Shown here piece by piece: positions 7,836-17,151 of a stretch of 32,925 bases of DNA. Numbering within the stretch: the stretch's first letter is position 1; every line of letters begins with the position of its first letter. The notes beneath the pieces are model-generated. The model was not told the DNA's origin. It ran no database searches and worked only from the letters and a program-made list of their open reading frames with translations. Made by a program: the position numbers and the translations under genes. Source of the stretch: Spirochaetota bacterium (GTDB lineage: Bacteria; Spirochaetota; UBA4802; UB4802); contig JARYLT010000022.1 of the NCBI GenBank assembly GCA_029907515.1, positions 1 through 32,925 of the forward strand, in the 5' to 3' direction.

Positions 7836-10800
7836 GGCCTGTCCTTAATTGCTAAACGTATGAAATGGGGCAGGCAGAGCATGATAAAACCTGTTCCTGC
7901 AATCATGCCGCCAATGATAGCAATAGCAAGTGGTGACTGAACATCAGCGCCTTCCTGTAATCCTAATGCCAGTGGTATAAGCCCACAAATGGTAGTAAGT
8001 GATGTCATTATGATTGGGCGCAGTCGCTGTGTGCAGGATTTTGCAATTGATACACATACATTGCTATTTTGGCGATAGTTATGAATAATAGTATCAAGAA
8101 GTAATATAGCATTATTCACAATAGTACCTATAAGAACGACTGCCCCCATGAGAGACATGATATTTATTGATTTTCCTGTGAAAAAAAGAAATATGAATGA
8201 TCCACATAAAGCAACAGGTACTGATGACATGATTAACAGTGGATAGAGAAGTGATTCAAATTGTGCGGCGATAATCATGTATATTAACACAATAGAAAGT
8301 ACAAGTATAGTATACAGCGATTGAAGTGATTCCTTTGTTTCTATCATTTCCTGTGATAAAACAAACGAAACACTTTGTTTTTTCTGCTTTTCCCACAGCC
8401 GTTGTAATTGTTCTATTGCTTTTTCCTGTGAAATGCTATTTGTTACAATATGAATGGGAATGCATCGCTGCTGATTGTTTCGTATAATTGACGAATATCC
8501 CTGTGAATTGGAAAGTGAAGCAATAGTATGAAGTAATGTACATGGAGCACCACCATGAGCCTGAATGGGTATCATTCCTATGTCATCTATACTGTCACGG
8601 AACCTGTGATCAAATCGAGTAACGATATCAACTTCATAATCTGATTCAGTGTATTTTCCCGAGTGTGTTCCATACACAGCAGTGTGTATATATGAAGCAA
8701 CATCCTGAAGTGTTAATCCAAAAGATGCTAACTTGTCAGTATCAGCCTGTATGGTAAGTTCAGGCTTGCCCTGTTTAATTTCGCTGGAACATTGTGTGAT
8801 CCATGGTTGTCCAGTACATTCACGTATAAATGCATCGGCAGCGGCACTAATATCTTCTAAAGAATCGCCTGTACAATTAATTGTTATATCACCACTACCT
8901 GCACGTAACACCTGTAAAAAATCAGTATTTGATGCATTATATTCAATGCAAACATCAGATGGAAGTTTAACATTGTTCTCTAAATATGTAATGCAATCCC
9001 TGGCATCTGCTCCATTGTGCAGTTGTACATGAATCTGGCCAATATTAGTATTCTTTTCCCTGCCAAAATATTCGGTGTAATCTTCGGGATTATAGCCTGC
9101 TGTTATCAATCGTTTGTCAATATCAGGATAGCGTTCCAACAATGAATCAATATATTGAAGCATATCAATTGTTTGCTGCAATGGGGTACCAGATGGTGCT
9201 TCCAATCTGATGGTACAATGACTCTGTGTTGTATCAGGCATCAGTGACCTGCCCATAATAATAGCTGCACATATTCCAAGCACAATAATACCGAAAGTTA
9301 TTGAGTAAATATATTTACTCTGTAAAAGTAGTGTATCAAGCAGCAAAAGGTATCTGTGTTCAATAGTGTGCAGCAATACATCTACTTTGTGGAAAAGTAC
9401 ATTACTATGAACTATCGCCACACTATGCTGTTGCTTTTTAGAATGATGAGCTACTTGTGAATGGATGGTGTGCAGTGCAGGGATAAGAAGCAATGCAACA
9501 AAAAGAGAAGCTAAAAGGGCGATAGTTACTGTAATTGCTAAATGCGCAAATAGGGCGCCGCCCAATCCCTTTATGAGTAGTAGTGGCAGAAAAATGACCA
9601 CACTGGTTAATGTAGATGCAATAAGTGATGGTGCGATGGTATATATGGCTTTCGGGAGTAATGTATTTTTTTCATTGGTAATGGATTCAATTACTACTAT
9701 GCCACAGTCAACAAGCATGCCCACGCATATGGTCAATCCGCCTAATGACATCATGTTGATATTAATGGAAAATATGTTCATGAAAAAGAAGGTAATGATA
9801 ATTGATACAGGTATTGCTATGGTAATAATGAGTGCTGAATAGAAACGCTTCGTGAAAAGGAGAAGAACAAAAAATGCAATGAAAGAACCAGCTATAGCAG
9901 ATGACACAACACTGGATATGGCACTGCGTATGTATTGCGACTGATCGCTGATTATATCAAATGATAATCTTCTGCGGTATTTTTTTTGCAGGTTGTCAAC
10001 AAGTTGGTGCGTCTTGCGGCACACCTCAACAGTGTTTTTGCCTGACTCTTTAATAATGGATAGGGTAACACAGGGATGACCATTAATAAATGACTGGCTG
10101 GTGATTTCTTTGAAGCCATCGATAACGCGGGCAACATGTTTTAAAAAGACTAAGCGGCCATCCTGGGTTTTCTTAACAGGAACATTTTCAATGTCACCAA
10201 TGTTTTTAAACTCACCTGCAGTTCGTATGAGAAGTTCTTTATTTCCTGTAATGAGGGTACCTGCAGGATAATTGTAGTGAGATGACTGTATACTATTGAT
10301 TATCTCATGTATTCCAGTATTGTATGCCTGCAGTGCATCACGGTTTACAAGTACTTCAATCTGGCGTACTTTGCCTCCTGTTACTTTAGCATTGCCAACT
10401 CCATCAATACGTTCAAAAAGTGGTACTATATTTTTTTCTGTTTCATAGCGCAGCTGTCGTAAATCCATATCCTGTGATGTAATAGCTATGTTCATAACTG
10501 GTAAAGAATTAGGATCAAAGCGTGTAACGATTGGCTTATAGACATCCTGAGGAAGGATACCTTTTACAAGATCAACTTTTTCGCGAACCTTTAAGAGAGC
10601 AAAATCAACATTGCTTCCCCATTGTAATGTGGCAACGACCAGGCTTGCGCCTTCAATTGATTCAGAATGTATACGCGTTACACCAGCGACGCTGTTAACT
10701 GCTTCTTCAACTGGTTTTGTAATAAGCTGTTCAATTTCCGATGGGGAAGCACCAGGATATAGTGTAATAATGGAAATCTCAGGATATTGTACAGGAGGCA

Positions 10801-10912
10801 GCAGATCCATGGTGAGGTTACACGCTGATATAATGCCAAAAAGGCACAGTGCGCTAAATGACATGATAATTGTTACAGGGCGTTGTACTATTAATGTTCC
10901 CATATAGTGCAT
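7832..10912 (-). CDS. RND efflux permease, first of a pair
   Basis: A 1026-residue RND transporter with the same twelve-TM, two-loop plan as its neighbour but clearly different sequence. It shows the family N-terminus (IVQRPVTIIM, then YPGASPSEIEQLITKPVEEA). The TM4 motif is GMLVDCGIVV with Asp402-Cys403, so the second acidic residue of AcrB is a cysteine. TM10 has IVNNAILLLD (Asn933-Asn934). Start and preceding stop share a base (TAATG), so translation is coupled; a second ATG at 10903 is possible. Two adjacent non-identical permeases resemble MdtB-MdtC, which form a heterotrimer, and the pair could do the same. A CGATAGTT-family DNA motif copy lies inside at 9519-9529. Confidence 0.92.
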   Translation of the reverse strand: MHYMGTLIVQRPVTIIMSFSALCLFGIISACNLTMDLLPPVQYPEISIITLYPGASPSEIEQLITKPVEEAVNSVAGVTRIHSESIEGASLVVATLQWGSNVDFALLKVREKVDLVKGILPQDVYKPIVTRFDPNSLPVMNIAITSQDMDLRQLRYETEKNIVPLFERIDGVGNAKVTGGKVRQIEVLVNRDALQAYNTGIHEIINSIQSSHYNYPAGTLITGNKELLIRTAGEFKNIGDIENVPVKKTQDGRLVFLKHVARVIDGFKEITSQSFINGHPCVTLSIIKESGKNTVEVCRKTHQLVDNLQKKYRRRLSFDIISDQSQYIRSAISSVVSSAIAGSFIAFFVLLLFTKRFYSALIITIAIPVSIIITFFFMNIFSININMMSLGGLTICVGMLVDCGIVVIESITNEKNTLLPKAIYTIAPSLIASTLTSVVIFLPLLLIKGLGGALFAHLAITVTIALLASLFVALLLIPALHTIHSQVAHHSKKQQHSVAIVHSNVLFHKVDVLLHTIEHRYLLLLDTLLLQSKYIYSITFGIIVLGICAAIIMGRSLMPDTTQSHCTIRLEAPSGTPLQQTIDMLQYIDSLLERYPDIDKRLITAGYNPEDYTEYFGREKNTNIGQIHVQLHNGADARDCITYLENNVKLPSDVCIEYNASNTDFLQVLRAGSGDITINCTGDSLEDISAAADAFIRECTGQPWITQCSSEIKQGKPELTIQADTDKLASFGLTLQDVASYIHTAVYGTHSGKYTESDYEVDIVTRFDHRFRDSIDDIGMIPIQAHGGAPCTLLHTIASLSNSQGYSSIIRNNQQRCIPIHIVTNSISQEKAIEQLQRLWEKQKKQSVSFVLSQEMIETKESLQSLYTILVLSIVLIYMIIAAQFESLLYPLLIMSSVPVALCGSFIFLFFTGKSINIMSLMGAVVLIGTIVNNAILLLDTIIHNYRQNSNVCVSIAKSCTQRLRPIIMTSLTTICGLIPLALGLQEGADVQSPLAIAIIGGMIAGTGFIMLCLPHFIRLAIKDRP
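9519..9529 (+). repeat. GCGATAGTTAC motif copy, in first RND gene
   Basis: An exact 11-mer on the strand opposite the gene. Read in the gene it encodes part of VTIAL. Confidence 0.7.
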
Positions 10913-12456
10913 TACATATTAAGATACATGGTAAACGGTTGTAGCATGTAATTGCCCACGCTATCCCTTATTCCATTGATGCCATGATTAATGGATAATC
11001 TGTAATATGATTGTGGAGTAAGATTAAACATATATATATCAACACAATCGGGATGATTAGTTGGTACTTCTATCTTCCATATTTTTGGGATAAGTGTTGA
11101 ACTTGATTGTGATGCAATCAGGCTAAATGATATAGCTTGCATTGCTGAGGGTAAATCCAGTGATGCAATAGTGGCCAGAGTATTTGTTGTATTGGTAAAT
11201 TGGATCCTGAATATCAAGACTGTAACATCAGTATTGTTTATGAGTTTGTAACATGAATATGGTGGTGCCGATTCGATGATATCATCATTTTCTAATAGAC
11301 GTGACAAACTATCATCAGCATTCCCATTGGAATCCCAACTTATCTGATATATATTTTTGCTATTATTACCATATGGAATAACTTCAATTGGTTGTGAATA
11401 TTGTGAATATATTTTAAAGGGGAAATTGTATACCTTATCAAGAGTATTGCCTGCTATGTCTTTGGCCTGTGAAGAAATAGTCAGAACATACGTTTGCATC
11501 AAATCTAATGGTGAAGAGGGTATTATACGAAGACTGTGATCATCTTCCCATGAAAAAAAGGTATTACAGGGAGGGGATATGCTGATACTTTCATTAGTAT
11601 CAATACGCTGCATAGCCTTTGAAAATCGTATAAGTACATCTGCATTTTTATCGATGCCTTCTGTTGTTGTGAAAGGCTGCAGTCGAACTTCTGTGCCGTT
11701 GTAATGAGCAAAACAGCCAACAGAATAATCAGGTGGCTCCATTGATTCCGGATTTAGAGTTGGAAGGGTAAAGTCAGTACCACATATAAAGATACTTTTA
11801 TATTCTTTTAATAAATGATTTCCTGCTATATCTACAATATCTGTTGATAGAGTAATGGTGTATGTTGTGCCATGAATATAGTTATTGTACGGTGTAAATA
11901 CTAGAGTAGAATTATCATTCAGCAGCGTAATATCACCAACAATGTATGGGGTAATTATAAAGCCTTTTTTTACTGAATCTAACCTGACTGCTTCAGAAAA
12001 TTGTACAATCAGTGGAGAAAATATGTCAGATACTCGTGCTCCATCCGCAGGTTGTATTGATACAGCTTCAGGTTTGATGAGGTCTATGCTTGTTGAAAAT
12101 GACGATGTGTAATCTTCTTTAAGGTTGTTGCCATGACTATCTTCCGCACTGGAGCGAATAATAATAGTATATACAGTTGCGTCTTTACAGTTTTCAATAA
12201 GGTCAAAAAAAAGTTTATTGTTTTCCCATCGGAAATGCCCCTTTGGCTGATGTTCTCCGCTAAAAGAAAAAGCTTCTTCGGTTTTTGGTCTATCCATTGA
12301 TTCAGAAAATTCTACGCAAATAACAGGTCTATCTTCTAAAACTACGGACCTGTTAGCAGGAGTTATGCTAATGACTTCTGGGGGGTCAATATCCACAAAA
12401 TAATTACAGGATACAATTGTAAGAGAAAGGAAAATTATGGTAAGAGATACTTTCAT
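10912..12456 (-). CDS. Ig-like (Big_5) lipoprotein in RND operon, copy 2
   Basis: A 514-residue secreted lipoprotein: signal peptide with lipobox IVSC (lipid-bearing Cys17) and then DIDPPEV. The mature part has at least three SbsA/Big_5-type Ig-like repeats, at about 22-125, 130-225 and 265-350. Each has a PPEV.SI.P start, an FSE.MD core, a T.Y.I.I strand and D..GN near the end. The C-terminal 150 residues form a more diverged module that ends IRDSVGNYM. It has no catalytic motif. AGGAG precedes the ATG at 12456. It sits between the adaptor and the first permease, so a structural or accessory role in the exporter is likely by context; the exact function is unknown. It is paralogous to the gene just upstream. 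Confidence 0.85.
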   Translation of the reverse strand: MKVSLTIIFLSLTIVSCNYFVDIDPPEVISITPANRSVVLEDRPVICVEFSESMDRPKTEEAFSFSGEHQPKGHFRWENNKLFFDLIENCKDATVYTIIIRSSAEDSHGNNLKEDYTSSFSTSIDLIKPEAVSIQPADGARVSDIFSPLIVQFSEAVRLDSVKKGFIITPYIVGDITLLNDNSTLVFTPYNNYIHGTTYTITLSTDIVDIAGNHLLKEYKSIFICGTDFTLPTLNPESMEPPDYSVGCFAHYNGTEVRLQPFTTTEGIDKNADVLIRFSKAMQRIDTNESISISPPCNTFFSWEDDHSLRIIPSSPLDLMQTYVLTISSQAKDIAGNTLDKVYNFPFKIYSQYSQPIEVIPYGNNSKNIYQISWDSNGNADDSLSRLLENDDIIESAPPYSCYKLINNTDVTVLIFRIQFTNTTNTLATIASLDLPSAMQAISFSLIASQSSSTLIPKIWKIEVPTNHPDCVDIYMFNLTPQSYYRLSINHGINGIRDSVGNYMLQPFTMYLNM

Positions 12457-12483
12457 AGTAAACTCCTATACATGAAACATTTC

Positions 12484-13923
12484 TTAATCCACTGGATGAA
12501 AATAAAATATATACCATACATCTTTCTGCATAGGTATGCCATTGCTTGACTTTATGCCGTCAGTGCCACCTTTAAACGTTAATTTGTATACATTTCCACC
12601 TTCAATTGCAGCGATAGTTAATTTCAATGTCTGGCTATCATCTATCCACCTGAATTGATTAATATTGCCATTTATTTCAGGTTGTTCACCATACAGGCAT
12701 TGGATTGTTACATTATCTGGTACAGAATTCCTGAGAATAGGTGCTGAAAAATGTACTGTAAACTCATAGGTGGTGTTTTCATTCGATTCATCACCTAAGT
12801 CAGTAACACTTAAAGGAGTTAGAGCTTTTTGTTCATGGATCAAGCATTCAAGGTTAGTAATTGATGGTATACTGGAAAGATTACCATTTGTTATAATATA
12901 TACACATAGATCATTGAGCAATGTGTTTTGAGCTACATCTTTTAGATTTGTATTAATACGTATTTCATATCTGGTGTTAACATCTAATGGTTGCGGGAAA
13001 TGAATAATACAGGTTTGATTTAAATTTCCCCAGTATGAATTCCAGGTGGACTGTGGTGAAATAATAAATGCTCTATTTATCGATGAAGTATCTATTGGTT
13101 CATTAAAAGTAATAATAATTTCATCGTTTATATTTGCTCCTTCATATATTGTAAAGTTTTCAGTTTGCGCCATATTTTGTGAAATTGAAGTTGTGTAGAG
13201 TCCTGTAATAACTGGACGTATATATTCACTACCTGTTCTGAACCTGCATGTTACAGGTTGTATCATCATGTTATGGGAAAGATCCTCGCATTTTGCTATA
13301 TCAATTTGATACCAGGTATTAAACAGTAACGGTTTGTAAGGAGTTAGAGTTAGTATGGTGTTTGCAGTATTCCACATGCTTGTATAATCAACCGAAGGTG
13401 ATAATCGTATATTTTTTTCAACTGAAGCGGTGTCCATGGGTTCGGAAAAAGCAATTGTTATGGATGTATTCAATGCTATATTTTCACTACAATCATCTGG
13501 TTGCAAAGATTCTATCTCTGGTGGGATTGTATCCAGTCCTATTGTAAAATTTGATATATGCTGGGTAACCAGAGTATTGTCATGAGTATCACATGCGGTT
13601 TTTTCAATAATAAGGCGATAGTAACCATTGCTAAGTGGCAATTCAGGTGTAAATGTCATTTCAGTGTCATTGTTGCTCCAGGCAAAATTTCCTTTTATGG
13701 AACTATCGCCATATTCACCATATAACAATACAAATGCCTTTTGTGTTTTATCCTTATTCATTGACTTAGAAAAACAAACGCTTACAGGGCATGATGATTG
13801 CACAATAGCGTTATGTGGTGGTGAATATGAAACAATTTCTGGTGGTGTTATGTCCACGCTACATGAAATCAAAGAAACCATACATGTGAAATGTAATAAC
13901 GCTTTCATAGATACCTTTACCAT
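12484..13923 (-). CDS. Ig-like (Big_5) lipoprotein in RND operon, copy 1
   Basis: A 479-residue paralogue of the following gene, with lipobox LISC (Cys21) and mature start SVDITPPEIVSYSP. Three Big_5 Ig-like repeats can be seen at about 25-130, 132-232 and 235-345 (FSKSMN, FSEPMD and FNEPID cores). A diverged C-terminal domain ends in GIKSSNGIP. The ATG at 13923 shares one base with the preceding stop (TAATG). A second ATG at 13908, five codons in, has AAAGG just upstream and gives a more ordinary signal peptide (MKALLHF), so it may be the real start. The role is unknown. Each copy has its own signal peptide, so the two are separate proteins, not one split gene. Confidence 0.83.
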   Translation of the reverse strand: MVKVSMKALLHFTCMVSLISCSVDITPPEIVSYSPPHNAIVQSSCPVSVCFSKSMNKDKTQKAFVLLYGEYGDSSIKGNFAWSNNDTEMTFTPELPLSNGYYRLIIEKTACDTHDNTLVTQHISNFTIGLDTIPPEIESLQPDDCSENIALNTSITIAFSEPMDTASVEKNIRLSPSVDYTSMWNTANTILTLTPYKPLLFNTWYQIDIAKCEDLSHNMMIQPVTCRFRTGSEYIRPVITGLYTTSISQNMAQTENFTIYEGANINDEIIITFNEPIDTSSINRAFIISPQSTWNSYWGNLNQTCIIHFPQPLDVNTRYEIRINTNLKDVAQNTLLNDLCVYIITNGNLSSIPSITNLECLIHEQKALTPLSVTDLGDESNENTTYEFTVHFSAPILRNSVPDNVTIQCLYGEQPEINGNINQFRWIDDSQTLKLTIAAIEGGNVYKLTFKGGTDGIKSSNGIPMQKDVWYIFYFHPVD

Positions 13924-15311
13924 TAATTGGTTTTTAATATTGGTTTTACTTTAGCTTTATCATATAAAAGCTTTATCTGTGAGTTTGCTATGATGTCGCC
14001 TTCCTGTAGCCCTTCAACCAATACTTCCTCATTCATTCTTTCTTTAATGGTGACTTTCTTTTCAAAGGCCATAGTATTTTTTATAATAAAGACACTGGAA
14101 CTATCGCTTTCTTTAAGAGATGTTGCAGGGATGCAAATAGCATCTGGTATTGTTTGTACATTGATAGATACACGGGCAAACATGCCAGGTTTCAGGCTAT
14201 TATCGATATTTGAACATATAATTTTCACATCTGCAGTTCGTGATGTCTGGTCAATTACAGGACTTATGATTTCAACCTTGCCAGAATATGTCTTATGTAA
14301 TGCATCGATGGTGATTTCAACTTTCTGGCCAGGTTGTATAGAAATCAGGTCAATTTCATTAAGCTGAGAGATGCAATATACCTTGGATGTGTTAATGATG
14401 ACAAAAAGATTGGTATCCTCACTTACCTTTTCGCCTATATCAATTGAACGTCCAGCAACAATGCCATCAATAGGTGATTTGATTGAAGCTTCGTTTATAT
14501 TGGTTTTGATTATATCTATCTGAGTTTTTGCCTGTTCAACCTGGCTTTTTGCTGCATCACATTCTGCTTGTTCCATTGCGGTATTTATTAATGTAAAAAG
14601 CTCATTCGTTTTTGATTCATCTTGCGGTTTGGTAAAACCAGCTTTGACAATATCACTATCTCTAAAACCTACAATCAGTGTTTCATAATCTTTCTTTGCC
14701 TGTAAAAATTGTGTCTTGACCGTATGATAATGAGTCCGCAATGTGTTGAGTTCTGTTTCGGTAACACCACCTGCTTTAAATAATTTCTCTTTTTTTCTGA
14801 GTATATCTTCTGTATTTTGAAGCGTTACATATTTATCAGTAAGTTCCAGTCGTGATTTTGCTATTGCTTTCAGGCGTTGTTCAACATTTCTTTTGGCCTG
14901 CAATAATTTCTCTTCAGCTAAGCGTAAATTTGCCTGAGCTTTTTTGAGCTCGGCTGTAGCTTCTTTAAGTTGCAATTCCAATGCATATGTTTCAATCTTT
15001 GCTAATAATTGTCCTTTTCTGACTTGCTTGCCCTGTTCTACAAATATATTTTCTACGCGGCCAAATATCTTGGATGAAATAATAGCTTTGTCTTTATACT
15101 GAACTGTTGCAATGCTGTTTACTTTTTTTGTTATTGTTTTTGCTTTTATTGTGAAGGTTTCAACCTGTATGGGCATTTCCTGTATTATTGTATCGTTATC
15201 CAAAGATAACGAAAGTATAGCATATGCTGTTGAGATAATTACGGACAGTAAAACTAATAAATAAATTTTTCTTTTATTTTCTCTGAGTAACGTAAAAAAG
15301 TCCATAATCAA
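13923..15311 (-). CDS. RND periplasmic adaptor (membrane fusion protein)
   Basis: This HlyD/AcrA-type adaptor links the RND permease to the outer-membrane channel. The 462-residue protein has one N-terminal TM anchor (about 16-36) and no lipobox. A first lipoyl half (GRVENIFVEQGKQVRKGQLLAKI, shown here in part as EQGKQVRKGQLL) is followed by a long coiled-coil hairpin (about 108-270). Then come the second lipoyl half (IKSPIDGIVAGRSIDIGEKV region), a beta-barrel domain and a membrane-proximal domain ending EGLQEGDIIA. The hairpin is longer than in AcrA, as in adaptors that reach a TolC tip directly. GGGAG sits eight bases before a TTG at 15311; an ATG at 15305 is the alternative. It follows the TolC gene by 21 bases. 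Confidence 0.93.
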   Translation of the reverse strand: MIMDFFTLLRENKRKIYLLVLLSVIISTAYAILSLSLDNDTIIQEMPIQVETFTIKAKTITKKVNSIATVQYKDKAIISSKIFGRVENIFVEQGKQVRKGQLLAKIETYALELQLKEATAELKKAQANLRLAEEKLLQAKRNVEQRLKAIAKSRLELTDKYVTLQNTEDILRKKEKLFKAGGVTETELNTLRTHYHTVKTQFLQAKKDYETLIVGFRDSDIVKAGFTKPQDESKTNELFTLINTAMEQAECDAAKSQVEQAKTQIDIIKTNINEASIKSPIDGIVAGRSIDIGEKVSEDTNLFVIINTSKVYCISQLNEIDLISIQPGQKVEITIDALHKTYSGKVEIISPVIDQTSRTADVKIICSNIDNSLKPGMFARVSINVQTIPDAICIPATSLKESDSSSVFIIKNTMAFEKKVTIKERMNEEVLVEGLQEGDIIANSQIKLLYDKAKVKPILKTN

Positions 15312-15332
15312 TTATATATCTCCCTCATATTT

Positions 15333-16688
15333 TTAAAATATGGATTCAATAGGCAGTCCAACGGCATTTTCTAATGCTGCCATTGATACAAAGACATCAG
15401 TTATTGTTTCCTGCAGCCTGAGACGTGCCTGCGAAAGTTCAACCAGTGTTTTTAACACATCATAGCGGGTGATATCACCTAAACGAGCCTGCTCATTTTC
15501 AATTGAAGATTGTTTTTCAAGAAGCAGTACGGTTTGCCTGGCTATTTCAACTTTTTTCAAAGACTCCATCACAGTATCATAAGCTTTTGAAACATCAGTA
15601 CGTATTATCTGAATAAGTTGCTGATGATACTTCTGCGCTTCAGTGTATGCTGCTTCAGCATCAATTATAGATCGTATAAACGATGGATTATCATAGACAG
15701 CAACAGATGCACTGGACTTTATGTCTGTAGCATTACCATTGTCTTTTTTTCCATATGAATTGCTCAGGGAAGCTGTGTTTCCAAAAAGTAAACTTGTTAC
15801 TGACAGACCAACATTCCACATTTTTTTATTCATGGGAAATTCTGTACCGCTATAACCGTAACTTGCAAAAAGTTGAATTCGTGGTAGATAGTAATACTGT
15901 GCCAGCTGGTATTCTTTTTGAGTTTTTATAAGTGTATAATAACTTTTCTTAAGTTCATTGCGATTTTGCATTGATAAGGATATCAGGTTTTCTTTACTTG
16001 CCATAGTGATGTTTTGTAGCTCAGCATATTCCTGCTCTGGCAATTGTATAGAAGCATAGTTAATACCTAAAGTGGTAGCAAAATCCTGCAATGAATTGGC
16101 ATATTGATTTTGTGCGCTGAGAATATTGTACTGTGCTTCAGCAATTTTCCCATCAACCTGTATCAGCTCAAGCTCTGTGGCCATACCTAATTGTTGTTGT
16201 GCAGTAATGATGTTTTTTTGTAACTGGAGGCTTTTTAAAAGAAGCTGATAGATTTCAATTGATTTTCTCTTTTTTTGTAGAGCAAAGTATGCCTGTTTAG
16301 TTAAAAGAATAATATTATTTTTTTCTATGGTATATTCTTCATTTGCAAGCATAGATTCAATCTGTGCTATTGAATATGCAATTAACGATTGTTGGTTTGT
16401 AAAAATATCATATTGTACTGTACATGCAAGCGATTGAAAACGTGTATCATCTTCTCTAATGGCAACAGTATCGCTTTTTGAATATTGAAAAGAAACATTA
16501 GGAAGCAACTCACGCCATCGTTCGTGTACAATCATACGTGATGATTGAATCTTTGCTTTTAGCCTTTCAAGCTTTACACTGTTTTTCAATGCTAACTCGC
16601 ATGCATTGTGCAATGTCAGTGTTTCCTGACTCCATGCAGAACAGGTTCCAATGATGTAAACTGCAAAAATGCAAAAACACTTTTTCAT
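15333..16688 (-). CDS. TolC-family outer membrane channel
   Basis: A 451-residue outer-membrane efflux protein. The signal peptide probably ends at AWS-QE (residue 20). Cys16 follows IGT, which makes a lipobox less likely. The mature protein has two OEP repeats with long amphipathic helices: LTLHNACELALKNS, then a repeat ending in RYDVLKTLVELSQARLRLQE and NAVGLP, both typical of TolC/OEP families. As a trimer it would form the exit duct for the two RND pumps. The ATG overlaps the stop of the preceding lipoprotein gene by four bases (ATGA). A stretch near 300-330 rich in Ser, Gly and Asn probably lies in an exposed loop. Confidence 0.92.
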   Translation of the reverse strand: MKKCFCIFAVYIIGTCSAWSQETLTLHNACELALKNSVKLERLKAKIQSSRMIVHERWRELLPNVSFQYSKSDTVAIREDDTRFQSLACTVQYDIFTNQQSLIAYSIAQIESMLANEEYTIEKNNIILLTKQAYFALQKKRKSIEIYQLLLKSLQLQKNIITAQQQLGMATELELIQVDGKIAEAQYNILSAQNQYANSLQDFATTLGINYASIQLPEQEYAELQNITMASKENLISLSMQNRNELKKSYYTLIKTQKEYQLAQYYYLPRIQLFASYGYSGTEFPMNKKMWNVGLSVTSLLFGNTASLSNSYGKKDNGNATDIKSSASVAVYDNPSFIRSIIDAEAAYTEAQKYHQQLIQIIRTDVSKAYDTVMESLKKVEIARQTVLLLEKQSSIENEQARLGDITRYDVLKTLVELSQARLRLQETITDVFVSMAALENAVGLPIESIF

Positions 16689-17149
16689 TTTTTAACAACC
16701 ATAGCGTCAATTTCTTTAGCGATAGCTTTGGCTATCAGTGCCTGGTCAAAACTTTCCTGCAAGCGACAGCTTTGTGAAATAATCCGTATGCTAGCAATAT
16801 GCATTGATGCATCGTTGATGAATATAAAAAGTGAAGCATTTTCCACCTGATTGAAAATATCGCCAGTTTTAGTGATGAAAATATCAACAGTAGCTGTATA
16901 TTTGAAATCCTGTTCGCGATATATGGGATTAAAATATGAAGCAGCTTTGAGATTATACTTTTGCAGATGAAAAACAATATGAGAAACTAATGAATCCTTT
17001 ATGGTGCTATATAGCTCATTGTGAATGCGCACGTCTTTGATAAAAATTGAATCATTAGCAAATGGAGCATGCTGAACTGTTTGAATATCTAAAGACTTGC
17101 ATGCAGTAAAAAATACAAGGGCAGATACCATAATCATAAGCTTTTTCAT
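16685..17149 (-). CDS. Small lipoprotein of the RND operon
   Basis: A 154-residue predicted lipoprotein: signal peptide with lipobox FTAC (Cys17), mature start KSLDIQTVQHAPF. I do not recognise a family. The order of a PFAND-like strand, a helix (LYSTIKDSLVSHIVFHL), then beta strands and a C-terminal helix resembles the small alpha/beta fold of LptE or CsgG-like envelope lipoproteins, but this is only a resemblance. Its ribosome binding site (GGAG) lies in the last codons of the TPR gene, two bases before which it starts, and its stop overlaps the TolC start. Strong coupling suggests a channel-assembly or accessory role. Confidence 0.75.
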   Translation of the reverse strand: MKKLMIMVSALVFFTACKSLDIQTVQHAPFANDSIFIKDVRIHNELYSTIKDSLVSHIVFHLQKYNLKAASYFNPIYREQDFKYTATVDIFITKTGDIFNQVENASLFIFINDASMHIASIRIISQSCRLQESFDQALIAKAIAKEIDAMVVKK

Positions 17150-17151
17150 AG

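Noticed and set aside
9465-9842. 125-codon open frame antisense to the first RND permease
   Set aside because: Its Met/Ile/Ala-rich sequence mirrors transmembrane codons of the real gene; no start signal is seen.
10912-13923. The two Ig-like lipoprotein genes as one gene split by a frameshift
   Set aside because: Each has its own signal peptide, lipobox and full repeat set, and the downstream copy has its own ribosome binding site.
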